Assembly (NCBI GenBank): GCA_035048485.1
Contig: CM068585.1
Location: 55,857,910-55,921,909, forward strand
DNA: 64,000 bases
Direction of reading: 5' to 3'
From: Pteria penguin
Lineage: Eukaryota; Mollusca; Bivalvia; Pterioida; Pteriidae
Part shown: positions 25,033 to 37,344 of the stretch, piece after piece
How positions within the stretch are numbered: position 1 is the stretch's first letter
Layout of the letters: each line of letters opens with the position of its first letter
The notes under the pieces: model-generated
The model's database searches: none
What the model saw: only the letters and a program-made list of their open reading frames with translations
Told to the model about the DNA's origin: nothing
Made by a program: the position numbers and the translations under genes

Positions 25033-27849
25033 TGTATTTACTTCCAAAGCTGGCGAGGTAATAACTACAGCATAAATCATTCTATGTTAGATATATAAAA
25101 AATGCTTTACTTCCTCAAATATTGCGGATATCATTGTTAAATATGTTTATTTCAAGTACCATTGTTGCTGTTACGAAGAGGAAATTTGCATTACGTACAC
25201 GAATATAAATGTACATGACAATATTTACAGTACATATGAAACTTGTGTTATGTTACTGCATTGTATTTTTATACCAGTGCTGTGTTTCGATACTACTTGT
25301 ATTGAACTGATATGAGGTTGCCAATCTCAGTCTGAGTCACGTCTGGCTCTATCTCAGAGATTCCATGTTAAAGTACCCATATAAGGTTGAGAAATATCTC
25401 TAAAGGAGCCTGATGTGATTCATGATTCAGATATTCAATGATGATTGGAGGTCTGCTAGAATGAGAACGCACTTATGTAGCATTGCATCAAACTTCCAAC
25501 CAGATCATTAACCCCGTATGAGTAGTCATAACACATATAAAATCTGTCTCACACCAAAGTAAATTATTTAGTATTGATGTCAAATGATTTTCTCTGATCT
25601 CGACTGGCATGCATCAATTTAAGGTGCTTTTTCTTTTTTATAATTAATCTTTCAGCTTTGTCAGATGTCTTCAGTTTTCTATTTCACATCATCATTATAC
25701 CATTATAATCCTTGACATTCACATTATCATACAGACAATAGTCGACTTACATAGATCAGTAAGAAATGAATATTTAACTTGCATAACTTATAATGCATGT
25801 GCTAATATACCTGTGATATGACGTGTTTCATGCCGTGAAGGTACAGAGGACCGCCGATGGAGAGTTTTGGGTTGTGCTCTTGTTAAACCTTCAACTTATT
25901 TACTTAGTAGTCTGCAGATCAAAACTGAGTAATTTAAACCTATAACTACACAATTACTCATGACATGTTCAGTTATGAGATTGCATGCTTAGTTTTTAAT
26001 GTAAATATGAACAGCGGTTACAAAAATGCAGACTATGATGCTTCATATAACGTGTGTGGATCATTTTGCCGGTTGAATTAAGATATTTATATAAAAAAAA
26101 TAGAATATAAATATGTCTTATTGTGAGCAGTGCCTGATCCGTTAACAGCTACCGTTCAAATATGTTTTAATTTAAGAATAGTCTTGTTATGCTTTGAACT
26201 TCATTAACTGATTTTTACCTGTTTAGTGGTTTCTGGTTGGAATACTCAATTTTCAGAAAAGTTTTGTCATTTCTAAATAAATAATAGTTTTCACTCAAAT
26301 CTGTATTGTTCATAATTCTGCTTGCACACCAGAGCTAAGAGACATTCAATCAGAAAACTGAGTTGGCCATGAGAATATACCTATGGCATAAGTACAGATT
26401 TTGGTCGGTAATTCTGTAATATGTGAAAAGCGCTCACTTTGAACGGAAGGAAGAAAGACATCTGATTTAGTTGTACGACATCATGAAAATATCATATTGT
26501 TATGCAATAAAGTTACGGACCTAGTATCGTTAATTGGAGTGAAAGACGTCATTCATTTTAGCATGCAATCTTCATACTTATCATAAAAGCATTAATGCTT
26601 CATGTGGGTCCGTTGCAAAGGTCTGAATTGGAAGCAAGGCAGATGCCGCTACCAGAAACGTGAAATAATCGTGGGAAGAGGTAAAAGAATAATCAATCAA
26701 TTGTAGTTGTTTTATGTTCTATTTCGACAAAGTGTTATTCCACGGCTATGATTTAATCGTTTAACTGTTTTGTATATATTTTTAGGTGAGCCCTTCCGTC
26801 TGGAAGTATTAATATAACGTGAGATCATTAAAGAGAAAAGAGATCAATAGGTATTGCTTTTATTTACTAAAGTTCTACTGTATATCATACTTCACATAAT
26901 AGTCATTAATGAAACCTCCATATTAAGCGATATGAAACACAATGTACATTACTGCACAATTCGTATTAAGTCAGCGGTACGCTGATTTATTTAGCTTGTG
27001 ACGATATGATAGAATTTCTACTGAATATTTGTGACTGATAAATATCTACGGAACATTTGTGAATGACATTTGCGTAGCTGCTCAAGCCCTTCAAAAGCTT
27101 GGTGACTCATCTGATAGAAGATTTGATGTCTGTATGTGTGTACTGATTTTGTCTTTCTGCATAGATATATTTTGCATCTTAGACACTAAAATATATGTTC
27201 ATAGAATTGTAATTGTGCGCCATGGGTTTATGAATTTAAACACAATTTAACATATCTAAAGAATACTTCCATAATTAAACCAATACCTAAGAGAATCATT
27301 TTAGTGCATACAGGACATATAATACAATTTCCACTTCATATCATGGTTCTTTATTGTGAATGAGCACTATATATAATTCTGCTTGGTTGTTTGCAATGAA
27401 AATCATTATGACATATATTGTAGTGAATATGAGCATTTATTTGTGAGTTGACAGCAGTGACTAAAATTACAACAATTAAATCATCATGATAAACACAATG
27501 TTAGAATATCGATTAACAAAAATTGCAAGAAATTTGGGGCAAAAAGCAAAGAAAACATGACAAAAATTACAAAAATTATTATATATAATTGCAAGGAGAT
27601 GGTATTGGAATCTGAAAAATGCAACTTTCGATAGTGACAAACAAAAGAAAATTACATAAATAAAAAAAAAATTTAAAACACAAATTTAATAATCTGCTTA
27701 AAAGCACAAAACAATATAAAGAGAAGTCATGTCATAATCACTCAAAATATATATTTTATTAAACAGATATTACAAAACATACCTATTCAAGTATTTGAAT
27801 AATACCATTTTCATCGAAAATAGGCGGTATTGACTTCTAACAGTGAAAA
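25033..27849. other. Upstream of gene A; no gene seen
   Basis: AT-rich, presumably containing the promoter and 5' UTR of gene A near 25.0-25.3 kb. I see no TATA or initiator element I would defend, and no coding sequence. Short frames such as 27059-27250 have no motif. Confidence 0.5.
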
Positions 27850-28836
27850 ACGAAGATGTATCGAAGGGTAAACCATATCTCATAGTCCATGGAATTAAGA
27901 GGACAGTATCGTGTTAAGTGTCATATTCAGACAAATGCGAACCCCAATAAAAATCAAGGTGAGACCAAGTGCCCAGGAGGAGTAAGCGTCCCCTGGTTGC
28001 ATGCAACACCCGTCGCAAAAGTCCTGCAACAACCTTTCAAGTCGAGGAGGTAAATACATAAATACACACGCATGAACATACGAAGGAGAGAGGAACACAA
28101 AGTCAAATTTCCCATTCAAGGCAAAAATTGCTACCTGCCTGAAATTCCGGTGTAGGAAACGCAGGTGAACAAATATCTGTATATACGTGTTATATGTTGT
28201 AAATTTAAACCATGCGGCGGCTTCGCCTAGCCTACAAAGCATGCCGCATATAACGTCACGCCACGGAGACAACCCTAAAAAGGTTGTTCCAATGACGTGC
28301 ATATATTACGGCATGCCTAGCAGACACCGGAAATGAAGTTATGATCTGTATATACATGTATATACGTACTATGTCAAATCAAGTATAGTCAAAATGTTAA
28401 GATGGTTGTTTTGTATGGTCAGGTCCCAAACTATCGGTTAACATTCTTGAAAGAATCTGAAATTGCAATAGATCCCTATAACGACCATAGAACTTCCTCA
28501 ATGACAATTCCAAATGTTCCTCAATATATCCTTGTGAGAGTAAATTCGTGACAAGAAGCCTCGCTCTCAGGACAAAATTTTCTTACATAGAGCATACCCT
28601 GGCATAGCGTATAAGTTGTGAAATGAAGACGCCATATGCGGGAGAGGAAGGTATGTTGCTACTCAGAAAAGGGAAGTTGGTAATAATGAAATTGAAATCG
28701 TCACATTTGTCATAGAGGGAGGTTACTTATGAAGCATCGTCACTAATTGATAGCAGTATATCGAAGTATGAAGCAGAAGATGCGCTTTCTGTAGTATCTT
28801 TTATCTCGAGTTCCTTTGGATATATGATGTTGAGGA
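27850..28836 (-). mobile_element. Naiad-type Penelope-like element, 3' fragment (RT C-terminus plus non-coding end)
   Basis: Read leftward from 28836: NIIYPKELEIKDTTESASSASY, then the SSNIPSSPAYGVFISQLIRY region in shifted frames (28700-28560), down to about 28382. A non-coding end with the GC-rich core (28020-27950) follows, finishing at the CCATGGACTATGAGATATGG block near 27880. The peptide matches the C-terminal RT region of the element at 44154-44708. A TAA and frame breaks make it inactive; it is strongly 5'-truncated. Confidence 0.75.
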
Positions 28837-28839
28837 AGA

Positions 28840-29160
28840 TTGCCAAAATACAGTAAACATTGTCCCCAAGTGAGCCCAGCCATATAGGGGAATGCTCACA
28901 ACATGAAGTTAATATCCCCAAAAATATAGGGTAATGATGACAACATGACTGTAATAAACATAATCCCAACCATATAGGAGGAATTTGAACAACACATACT
29001 AAACATAATCCCTAACCATTGCAAATGACAAATTTAACCATAAAATAATCCACAAACAAATAAAAAAAAAAAGAATCCCCAACTATAAAGGGGAAACCTT
29101 GTTATTTATGTTAAGTCGAAATCCCAACCATATAAAAATCCAAACCTGAAAGGGGGATTA
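28840..29160. repeat. Degenerate minisatellite with AATCCCCAACCATATAGGGG-like units
   Basis: Units of about 40-60 bp recur at about 28862, 28915, 28965, 29005, 29070 and 29125, each with a CCCA(A)CCATATAGGGG-like core partly lost in some. It borders the truncated 5' edge of the Naiad fragment at 27850-28836. Confidence 0.6.
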
Positions 29161-31325
29161 TTGACTCACATTAATCAATCACTTCCAGGTACTATAATAA
29201 ACCAGTATATATGTGCCTTATATTTCTCAGCAAAATATATCACTATCACTTACTAGACTAAATCATGGCACTTAATTTATGCAACACCACATATATTGAG
29301 CAGATACACACCATCATAAACATGCTGACGCTTAAGTGCTGATACCAACGCCGCCCTTATATTTTGTGATTCTTAATCCGTTGAGATGAACCCTATATGC
29401 ATCATATACACTGGATTGACATTTTGCATCCTCCAACCTAACACAATAGGCATCCATCTGTCTGTTAAGCTCATTCACTGTTCCATTTTACCACTTTGTG
29501 TCCACAGAATACGTAATTGATCGGCAGGGAGGGAACTGGGGTAGCACTTGCATAATAATCACTCATTTGATCAAATATGTGAATCTCGGTTAATGACAAA
29601 CGACACTATGTTCCGTGAATTTTTCATTCACATACCTGTCAATTCTACAAAGATGAATAGAAGCTTTTTGCAAAATTATAATATCAGGGTTGGTCGAATG
29701 TATAGTCTGAACACTGTCAGAAAGCCACCAAATGACACCTTTCCTTCTTTAGCACTCAATGCAAAGTTCTTGTTAATACGTTCATCTCCTTGATTCCTTA
29801 AAAAATCTTCCAAACGATTGACAAAGGAATACCCCAGACTTAACACTCTCCACTGTGTTGCTGTCTGGCTTGTTAAAAAAAAAACAAAACAAAGCCCTAC
29901 TTATAGCATATAAAATAAGTTAAACTTTCTAATATAATTGTAAGCAACATATACGACTTAAAATTTAAAAAAATCTCTTCTTTAATATATTGTTTAAACT
30001 ATAACTTTAAAATCAAAACAAAGTGACGTTATCTCATAATATTTTTTAGAATGGATATAAAAAGAAGGACAGCGAGTGGCTGACTGATTGGTTAAATTAG
30101 TCACATGATATGCTTATATAGAATCTAAAATTAATTGAACTACTAATTCCGAATGAAAATTACTAATTAGAATAAGCAATGAACGAGATTGTATAAATTA
30201 CTGTATGCTGCACATAAATACAAGAATGGGCAAATACACATCGGTGTCACACATAGTCAATACGATTTTCTTAAGGTATTATAAGAGTCATAACACACAC
30301 ATAGTTACACACAAATATTGTACATCCTTCATGTTGTGCGTATGTATGCGATTTTAAAGTAAACTCTATTTAGTTATTTATATATACCGTTGGGTTTTGA
30401 AGAAAACGACCATAATGCGACAGGTTACTGTCTTGTACTGCTTATTTGGATCATTACTGTTGTAACCTACCTATTAAGGAACTGTTTAAATTACATGTAA
30501 GTAATGTGTTACATTCAATAACATCAAAACGTTATAAGAGGAAAATGTCATTGTTTTTAACGTAAATGTAGCGGATAAGGATTTTAAAAGCAAATATTCA
30601 GATATGATTTCTCCTTGCCCATCAAATTAAATAAATTTGATTTATCAATGTGTTGGTGTCCACATACGTTAATCATTTTTATAGAAAAAGACCGTAGGAA
30701 TATGCATTTTTTTGCGGCAATGAATATTTGTATTTGTATCTCGTCATTAAAGAACGATAGTAGGTCAAAGACTACGCACATACCATTCATGTCTACCTGT
30801 CTTTGCTCTATAAAAGTAAAAAAAAAACATTAGTCGTTCAGTTCATCTTTACATACATATATAAAGATGATTTAATTTTAATAAAAAAAATCATCTTATA
30901 TTGGATTATCATAAAGTTATCTGATCAAAGAATGGTAATTAAGACATTTCAGTCTCGGGTATATTTACAACCAGACAACACAGTATTTAAATCTCCATGT
31001 TAGATGTTTACCATTCGGTACTTCTTCGTGTTTTACTTTAAATACAATAAGAAGTTATATTCTAAATAAACTTCGTTTTGTTTCAAAGTGCAATTACTAT
31101 GAGATACATATTGTAATACACCTTAAACCATACAATTAAAAGAAACGGCAATCGTAATTAATGTCTTTTTGGTGGATCCAAAGTCTGTCTTCCAATCAAC
31201 CAAGGAGTGATCCGTGTTCAGTTAACAGAGTCTCCTCCACTGTGTCAAGAGCTATTACAGTAATTCTATTCGATATGCACAATATAATATATAAAACACC
31301 CTTGTGTCTAAGTAATTAGGTAAAT
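29161..31325. other. No gene seen
   Basis: AT-rich. Only short frames without motifs. A CATTCGGTACTTCTTCGT block at about 31012 matches the terminus of the neighbouring repeat (31315-31345). Confidence 0.5.
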
Positions 31326-31329
31326 GAAA

Positions 31330-32160
31330 AACGAAGAAGTACCAAAGGGTAGACCATATCTTATAGTACATGGAATAAAAGGACAACATCGTGTATAGTG
31401 TCATATTCAGACAAATGTAAACCCCAATAAATCGAGGCAAGACCAGGTGCCCGGGAGGAGTAAGCGTCTTCTGGTTGCATACAACACCCTTGGCAAAAGT
31501 CCTACATCTTCTTAAGTCTAGGAAGTAAATACATAAATATACACGTCTGAACACATGAAGGACACAAGAACACGAAGTCATATTTTCCTATTCAAGCCAT
31601 GAAATGTTGTTTAACTGAAATTCCGGCATCAGAAGTGCAAGTGAACAAATGCCTGTATATATAATTATTATTTCAAATCAAGTATAGTCAAAAAGTTAAA
31701 ATGGTTAGTTTGTATGGACAGGTCCCAAAATATCGGTTAACATTCCAGAAAGAGGAATCTGAAATTGTACTAGATCCCTATATTGACCATAGAATTTCCT
31801 CAGTGACAATTTTAAATGTTCCTAAATATATCTTTGTGAGAGTAGTTTCGTGGCAAGAAGCCTCGCTCTCAGGACGAAATTGTCGTATATAGAGCATGCC
31901 TGGCATAGCGTCTACGTTGTGAAATGAAGGCGCCATATGCGGGAGAGGAAGGTATGTTACTACTCAGAAAAGGGGAGTTGGTAATAACGAAATTGAAATC
32001 GTCGCGATTGTCATAGAGAGAGGTTACTAATGAACCACCGTCACTAATGGATAGCAGTATATCGAGGTATGAAGCAGAAGATGCGCTCTCTATTGTATCT
32101 TTTATCTCAAGTTCCTTTGGATATATTATGTTGAAGTGATCCTTAAATACAGGGTTGTTA
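31330..32160 (-). mobile_element. Second minus-strand Naiad-type 3' fragment
   Basis: Same layout and orientation as 27850-28836: FNIIYPKELEIKDTIESASS at the right (about 32130), SNIPSSPAYGAFISQ near 31945, then the core motif at 31500-31430 and the CCATGTACTATAAGATATGG end. The 99-residue open frame at 31869-32168 is the longest intact piece. The plus-strand frame at 31701-31892 is its antisense shadow. Confidence 0.75.
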
Positions 32161-32329
32161 ATCAACAAAACTCATCGATGTATCTGTATGGAAAGTTGAA
32201 CCGAGATGCTAATTGTTAATTGACGTTGGTGAGCAGATGTATGATAACTGCAGTACAAACAAACAGTTTTGTAATATTTTCTGTATTAAATTTAATATTA
32301 TCATATATTATGTGAATGTGCTCGGTGAT

Positions 32330-32470
32330 TTGTGTCGCAAAGCCTAGTCATATGTCTTCTTTCTTGTTTTATTCCCCAATGAATAGGTTCTCATTCATAC
32401 TCATGTATTGTATGGCTCCATTGTGACTTCTGCCACATAACTGAGCCAGTACTCTACTACCTGTCCGGTC
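32330..32470 (+). mobile_element. Penelope-like 3' terminal scraps
   Basis: Two termini in series: GGTGATTTGTGTCGCAAAGC...TATGTCTTCTTTCTTG (as at 15730-15770), then TGTATTGTATGGCTCCATTG...CTGAGCCAGTACTC (as at 61220-61270). They are joined tail to tail with nothing between. Confidence 0.5.
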
Positions 32471-32770
32471 CTCAGAACAAAACGATCGTGAAAGGAACAT
32501 GGTCTAGCAAAACGTACAAGTTGGAAAATACGAACCCACAAGATGCCGAGGATGGAGTTCTTCTCTCAAAAAGAGGAATATGTCGTAATAAAGTTGAAAT
32601 CGTCATGTTTGTTTTAAAGTGAGGGGTGTAACTGGTCAGTTTGTCGAATGTATAGATAGACAAAGTTTTCTATATATAAGACGATGTTTTTCTCTCTGTC
32701 GTGTCCTTGTTTTTAAGTTTAGCAGGATATATCTGGTCGAGGTCATTCCGAAAGTTTTATTTATGGGCAG
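32462..32770 (-). pseudogene. Penelope-like RT fragment
   Basis: Leftward frames show a DFNFITTYSSF-like block, LGILWV, and NLYVLLDHVPFTIVL. These correspond to the region between the thumb start and the ISQLIRYARAC motif of the other copies, with frame changes. Short and decayed. Confidence 0.45.
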
Positions 32771-33731
32771 AACAACGTCAGTGTATTGATTGTGACGTTA
32801 AACTGATATTTTGTTTCTTCGAATATTTATATTTGTCTACAACAGCTTCATGATTCAAGTTAGTTTTGATAGAGTTGAGATTTGTCCAGTTAGATCTGGT
32901 TCTAATCGTTGTCTATGGACAGTAAGTTATTTGACTTATAGTCAGAAATCCTAAATATCAGAAACCTTACCTCACTTTCAGTCGAGCATGGCGCAGTTGG
33001 CCCATTTAGATATCACTTTTGTTGATATTCATCTAAATTTCCAAACGATATTCCTGTTCCAATTTTACGGGTTTTTATGATTAACTTCAGTAGACTCTTA
33101 ATACTTTTTCCTGATATATGTTATCTAACTTTTAACTAAATTTTAAATAAAACTGCTCTAGTAGTTACTGGAAGATTGTTTATCCACATTTTAAGGGACG
33201 ATTTCCATTTCAATCGACCCTTCGAAGTCAGTGCCTACACTGAAATACCATCGATTATTTTGTGTTTTATGTGCAGCTGTGTATGCCAATGGCAACTGTT
33301 CCAATTTGACGGAGTCGGAAGTCTTCTTTTTTTCTCTCTTTAATCAAACGTCACATTTTAATATATAGATTTCATTTGTTTATCTATTCATGATTTAGTT
33401 TTTTATTTCCTCATGATTCTCAATAATGTTAAGACAATGGGCATTTAAGGATGTTGGTTCCTTTCATTTTCGAATCCACTGCTCAACGGGAACTACCGTA
33501 AATAGGTTTGTTAGTCGTAAATTTTAAATGATTAAAAAAGTTAGGTAATATTTCATTGTTTGAGTAAACAATGTCAAAAGACATAAATAAATCAATGTTT
33601 CTTACAAATTATCTATTTTAATTCGATAAACAAATGTTTACAAATTACGATATCTGCAATCCTCTTAGATGCACTTCCGGTTCGAATATTTACAAACAGA
33701 CCAGAGACCTATAATCAGACGATAGCTAAAG
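32771..33731. other. No gene seen
   Basis: AT-rich. The start of this interval may be diverged retroelement sequence (AAGTTTAGCAGGATATATCTGG-like), but it cannot be assigned. Confidence 0.45.
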
Positions 33732-35072
33732 ATGGGCCAGAAAAAAGGTTCTTTGTCAATTAAAGAAAACAAAAAGAGACGAGAGAGAGTAGCAGTGGCA
33801 CCAAAGAGAAGGTGGGAGACTAGTAGAATTTCCACTGAACATTCATATTGTTTAAATATCAATGAAACTGAAGGTTCCCGTGATCGTGAGTTACCGAACA
33901 TCGGTACGTGGATTCCGATGTGGTTTTAGATGATAGTGGTTGGCGGGGATGCATTTTGGAGAGAGGGTCGCCGCATTACAGAACATGGTACCCTTGGGGA
34001 CGGACTTCAACATTGTAAAAGCTGTGGGATGTCTCTCAATCTTCATCACACCATACATCTTAAATCTCGCTGAGTTGCTGCTATGTTGAAGGTAATATGT
34101 TCAAGATTATATTGATGTTATTGCTGTAAATTGCACTGATATCAAGGTAACCTCATATTTAAGCAGTACTCAGCAATTTGCTAATAGCACTGCAAATAAG
34201 TTGATTTATTTAGTGAAGCATTAATTAGTCTAAGACAATATCTGAAGATATTAAATTGAAGTCCTTTTGCTGCCAATCAAATGTTCTATAAATTAAGCTA
34301 AAGGTGATTCCCTTCCCTGCATACAATGATATAAAGCTATTGGATAGATAAAGTACACATGACACAAGCAATAAGAGTTGTAATAGGCAGGTTGAAAAAT
34401 TGTTGGCCAGGTCGGGATTCAAACCAAGAACATTCTGCTCTCAAAATAGATGCTCTACCTACTGAGCCATCTGGGTACAATAATATATTCAAAATAAGAC
34501 AGGCAATACAGAACTGTAACTATTACATTCTGTATGAAGTCAATCATTACTGATTAGTGAATAATTGTAAGGTAAGGGATGATAATCATTATATATATAA
34601 TGATATCTTGTATGACATTTGGTGATGGTAGAAGTATTGATTTGATTTTATCAATATTCCATAAAGTGAAATAGGATTGGGCAAAAGTTATGACATCATC
34701 TTCTGATCAGCCCTTTCCATACAATATATATATACAATATTTGAAATGGTGTGGCAACATAGCATAAGATAAAATGAATAAATATGTAATTATATAACAA
34801 ATACTAATTATTACGAACATGTACATACATTATAGATCTATTTAGTTGTGTGTTTTGTGACTTTAAGTTCAGGTCAGATCCGTTGTTTCTTAAAGTGAAT
34901 AAAATGAGACAAAATTTTTATCAATGTTTCTCTCTATTATTATCTTGAACTCGGATTACTCTTTATATATCATATATGATTATTTCAACACAAAAGTTAC
35001 ATTGGAGTTTTTTTTTTTTACAGATACCATGCTATAATAGAAGCTGTGGTGTTGTAAACCATGTCCCAACAG
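33732..35072 (+). pseudogene. Mutator-like transposase-domain protein, N-terminal two exons, decayed
   Basis: Exon 1 is 33732-34091: a basic start (MGQKKGSLSIKENKKRRERV), then WREGRRITEHGTLGDGLQHC and CKSCGMSLNL. Exon 2 is 35024-35072, after a long T run and CAG: IPCYNRSCGVVNHVPTG, followed by donor GTAAGA. WxxGRRIVELGxLADxL, CKxCGxPLxL and IPCxxxxCGxxNxVPTG are, as I recall them, features of the Mutator-like transposase domain in invertebrates. The two joined exons give the CxxC...C...C zinc-ribbon-like pattern in order. In-frame stops (TAG 33927, TGA 34071) and a probable shift show decay. Nothing further downstream could be read, so the catalytic part is missing. Confidence 0.6.
34365..34480 (-). 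repeat. tRNA-like repeat, third copy
   Basis: The minus strand shows CCAGATGGCTCAGTAGGTAG and GGTTTGAATCCCGACCTGG, related to the two units at 10230-10565. It lies in the intron of the Mutator-like remnant. It is too altered for a working tRNA. Confidence 0.6.
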
Positions 35073-36349
35073 GTAAGACATGGTGATCATTCAAGAATAT
35101 GGGATTCAAATTCAAAAATTGCAAATGGTAATATTTGCATTATTTATAAACATTTTCATTACATGTATTTAGTTATATATATATAGGATTGATAAATATC
35201 ATTCCTATTGCATTGGTTGTCATAGGTATACATATTTTGAAAATCAGATTTCTTCATACTTTTACAAACTTTGATTGGCATTTTACTATAATAAAATATA
35301 TTATAAGTCATTAAAATAGTTGTGTTCCTTAAAATATGATTTAAACATTGGATTGAGGAGCAAGCCTATTAAATTTATACTTCATTCTTGTATTGTAAAA
35401 TTGTATATTAAGATATTAGTTAGTTTTATATTCATGCAATGATCTAAGAACATTTTCTTCCATCTAGGGGCTTTATTAATTAGACAACATTACATTTTAT
35501 TTTGATCCCATTTTAAATATGATGAAATTCTTCATTCCCTTTTTAGCATCAACCTATTCAGGAATAGCATTGCCTCAGATCAATCATTTCTTCAGTGCAA
35601 TGAATATAATTATGAGTAAATCTTCAGATTTCGCACCTAAATTGGCGGAGTATTTTGGCTTATATTGGACTTTCACATGTGCCCCCTCCCCCCATTTCGG
35701 GAATTCTGGATTCGCCAATGATATAAATACCAAAATTAATTAAAGAGGATTAAAACCAAATCATTTGAATCAAAATAGGCTCTTAGTCTTATCTTTTTGC
35801 TTAAGCAAAAATGTTTAAATATGAATAGCTTATCTTCCTCCCCCCTTCCTTTCGCAAAAGTCTCTAGACTTATCCGCAATAAAAGTGTAAGTCTGAAGTT
35901 GGAAACAGGGGGGTCAATGCAAACAAAGTGACGAAATGATGTCTTATTTTATCGCACAATATATACATTGTCTTGGTATTTAGTACATTGAAATGTATAT
36001 TTCTGTACATAATTATATACTTGGAACTCGGCGAGTCAGAGGAAACTAGTGTAAAATCTACAGTGTTATTAAAAGAGCTACAAAATTGCAATAAACTATA
36101 TGAAATTGTCAAATGTTTAATTGATGTAAATACCAATAATTATCAGTTCGAATGTAAAAGTCGTTAATGGTTTGTATTAACCCACGCGCCCACTCCGTGC
36201 TTTAAATTTATGTATCATGAATGATGAAATGGAACTTTTGAAAAATAAAACTTTGTAAATAATAGCTTCGGGGTAATTTTTTTTCTCAAATAAGATAATC
36301 ATAATTACTTGTATAGACTGTATATATGCATATTATGTGAAATTAATCG
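35073..36349. other. No gene seen
   Basis: AT-rich. The frame at 35519-35743 (74 residues) and that at 35870-36136 (minus) have no motif. Confidence 0.5.
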
Positions 36350-36690
36350 TGGCTAGGACGAAATCTTGGTATTTAGAGCATGCCCTGGCAGAGCGTAAAA
36401 GTTGTGAAATGTAAAAGTCATATGCGGGAGAGGAAAGTATGTTGATACTAACGAAAACGAAATTAATGGAATTGAAATCGTCACGTTTGTCGTAAAGAGA
36501 AGTTACTTATGAACCATCGTCACTAATTGATAGGAGTATATCGAGGTATGAAGCAGAAAGTGCGCTCGCAGTTGTGTCTGTTATCTCTGGATATTTGCTG
36601 AAGGTAATTGTATATTACCTTTGAAGAGCAGAGACTGCGTGGATTCTGCTTCGCATGAATACAAAAAGAAAGTCGACCTGAAGTAGCGCG
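36350..36690 (-). mobile_element. Third minus-strand Naiad-type RT fragment
   Basis: Leftward from 36690: an FLYSCEAESTQSLL-like block, equivalent to LFLYSYEAEFIQSLL at about 44090, then a deletion across the catalytic box. After that come ASYLDILL-like and SSPAYDFYISQLLRSARAC-like stretches, ending near 36350. Only coding sequence remains; the non-coding end is absent. Confidence 0.6.
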
Positions 36691-37344
36691 ACATTTGTAT
36701 TCTGTATAGTATCTTGGATATGCCACGCAATATTGGATATGTATTATCAATCTGAAGCTCTACATAATATTGTCGTGCTATACGTGTTTCGATTGTAGTC
36801 CTCTTTTCATACCGACGACTGATCCTGAAGATATTGGAAGGAAAGGACTTATTTTTTCATCGAGTTTTCCAAAATATCTGTAATTTTCTTTTTATATTTC
36901 ATAACCTTCTCAGTGTTGGAGAAGCATTTGACGTTAATTCCTTGGTTTGTGACTGGAGTGTCGTCAACATGTACATTAGCAAGATCAGGCGAAACCCCGT
37001 AAGGGGACATGTTCTTATGGCGTTTCAGTCACCGAAACAGTTATTTCACAGTAAATCGGCTAGGCAGGTGAAAGTGACGCAATGTGTAACAAACACTGTT
37101 CAAAAACTACCTTGTGGGTCACGCACGCTGGGAATGTTAATTTCATTCCTAGAAATTTGTAGCCGATCCACTAATTGGCTGAAAATCAGAGTTCACCAGA
37201 ACCTGACCCTTATGGGGTTTGCATGATCTTTATCTGCAATTTGACAAATAGAGGAGCGGAATAAAGATAGGCGGTTATTAAAATTCGGAACAACGTGCTA
37301 ACGGAATGACGCAACAAACTAAATTACGGTACAAAAAGGAATAC
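36691..37344. other. Unassigned open sequence
   Basis: An open frame of 130 residues at 36834-37226 (plus) shows no family I know. Its position just upstream of the transposase relic leaves open that it is a diverged N-terminal part of that element. Confidence 0.35.

Noticed and set aside
31701..31892. 63-residue plus-strand frame
   Set aside because: Antisense to the Naiad RT fragment at 31330-32160.
36834..37226. 130-residue plus-strand frame as a host gene
   Set aside because: No motif, no splice signals, and adjacent to a decayed transposase; kept only as unassigned.
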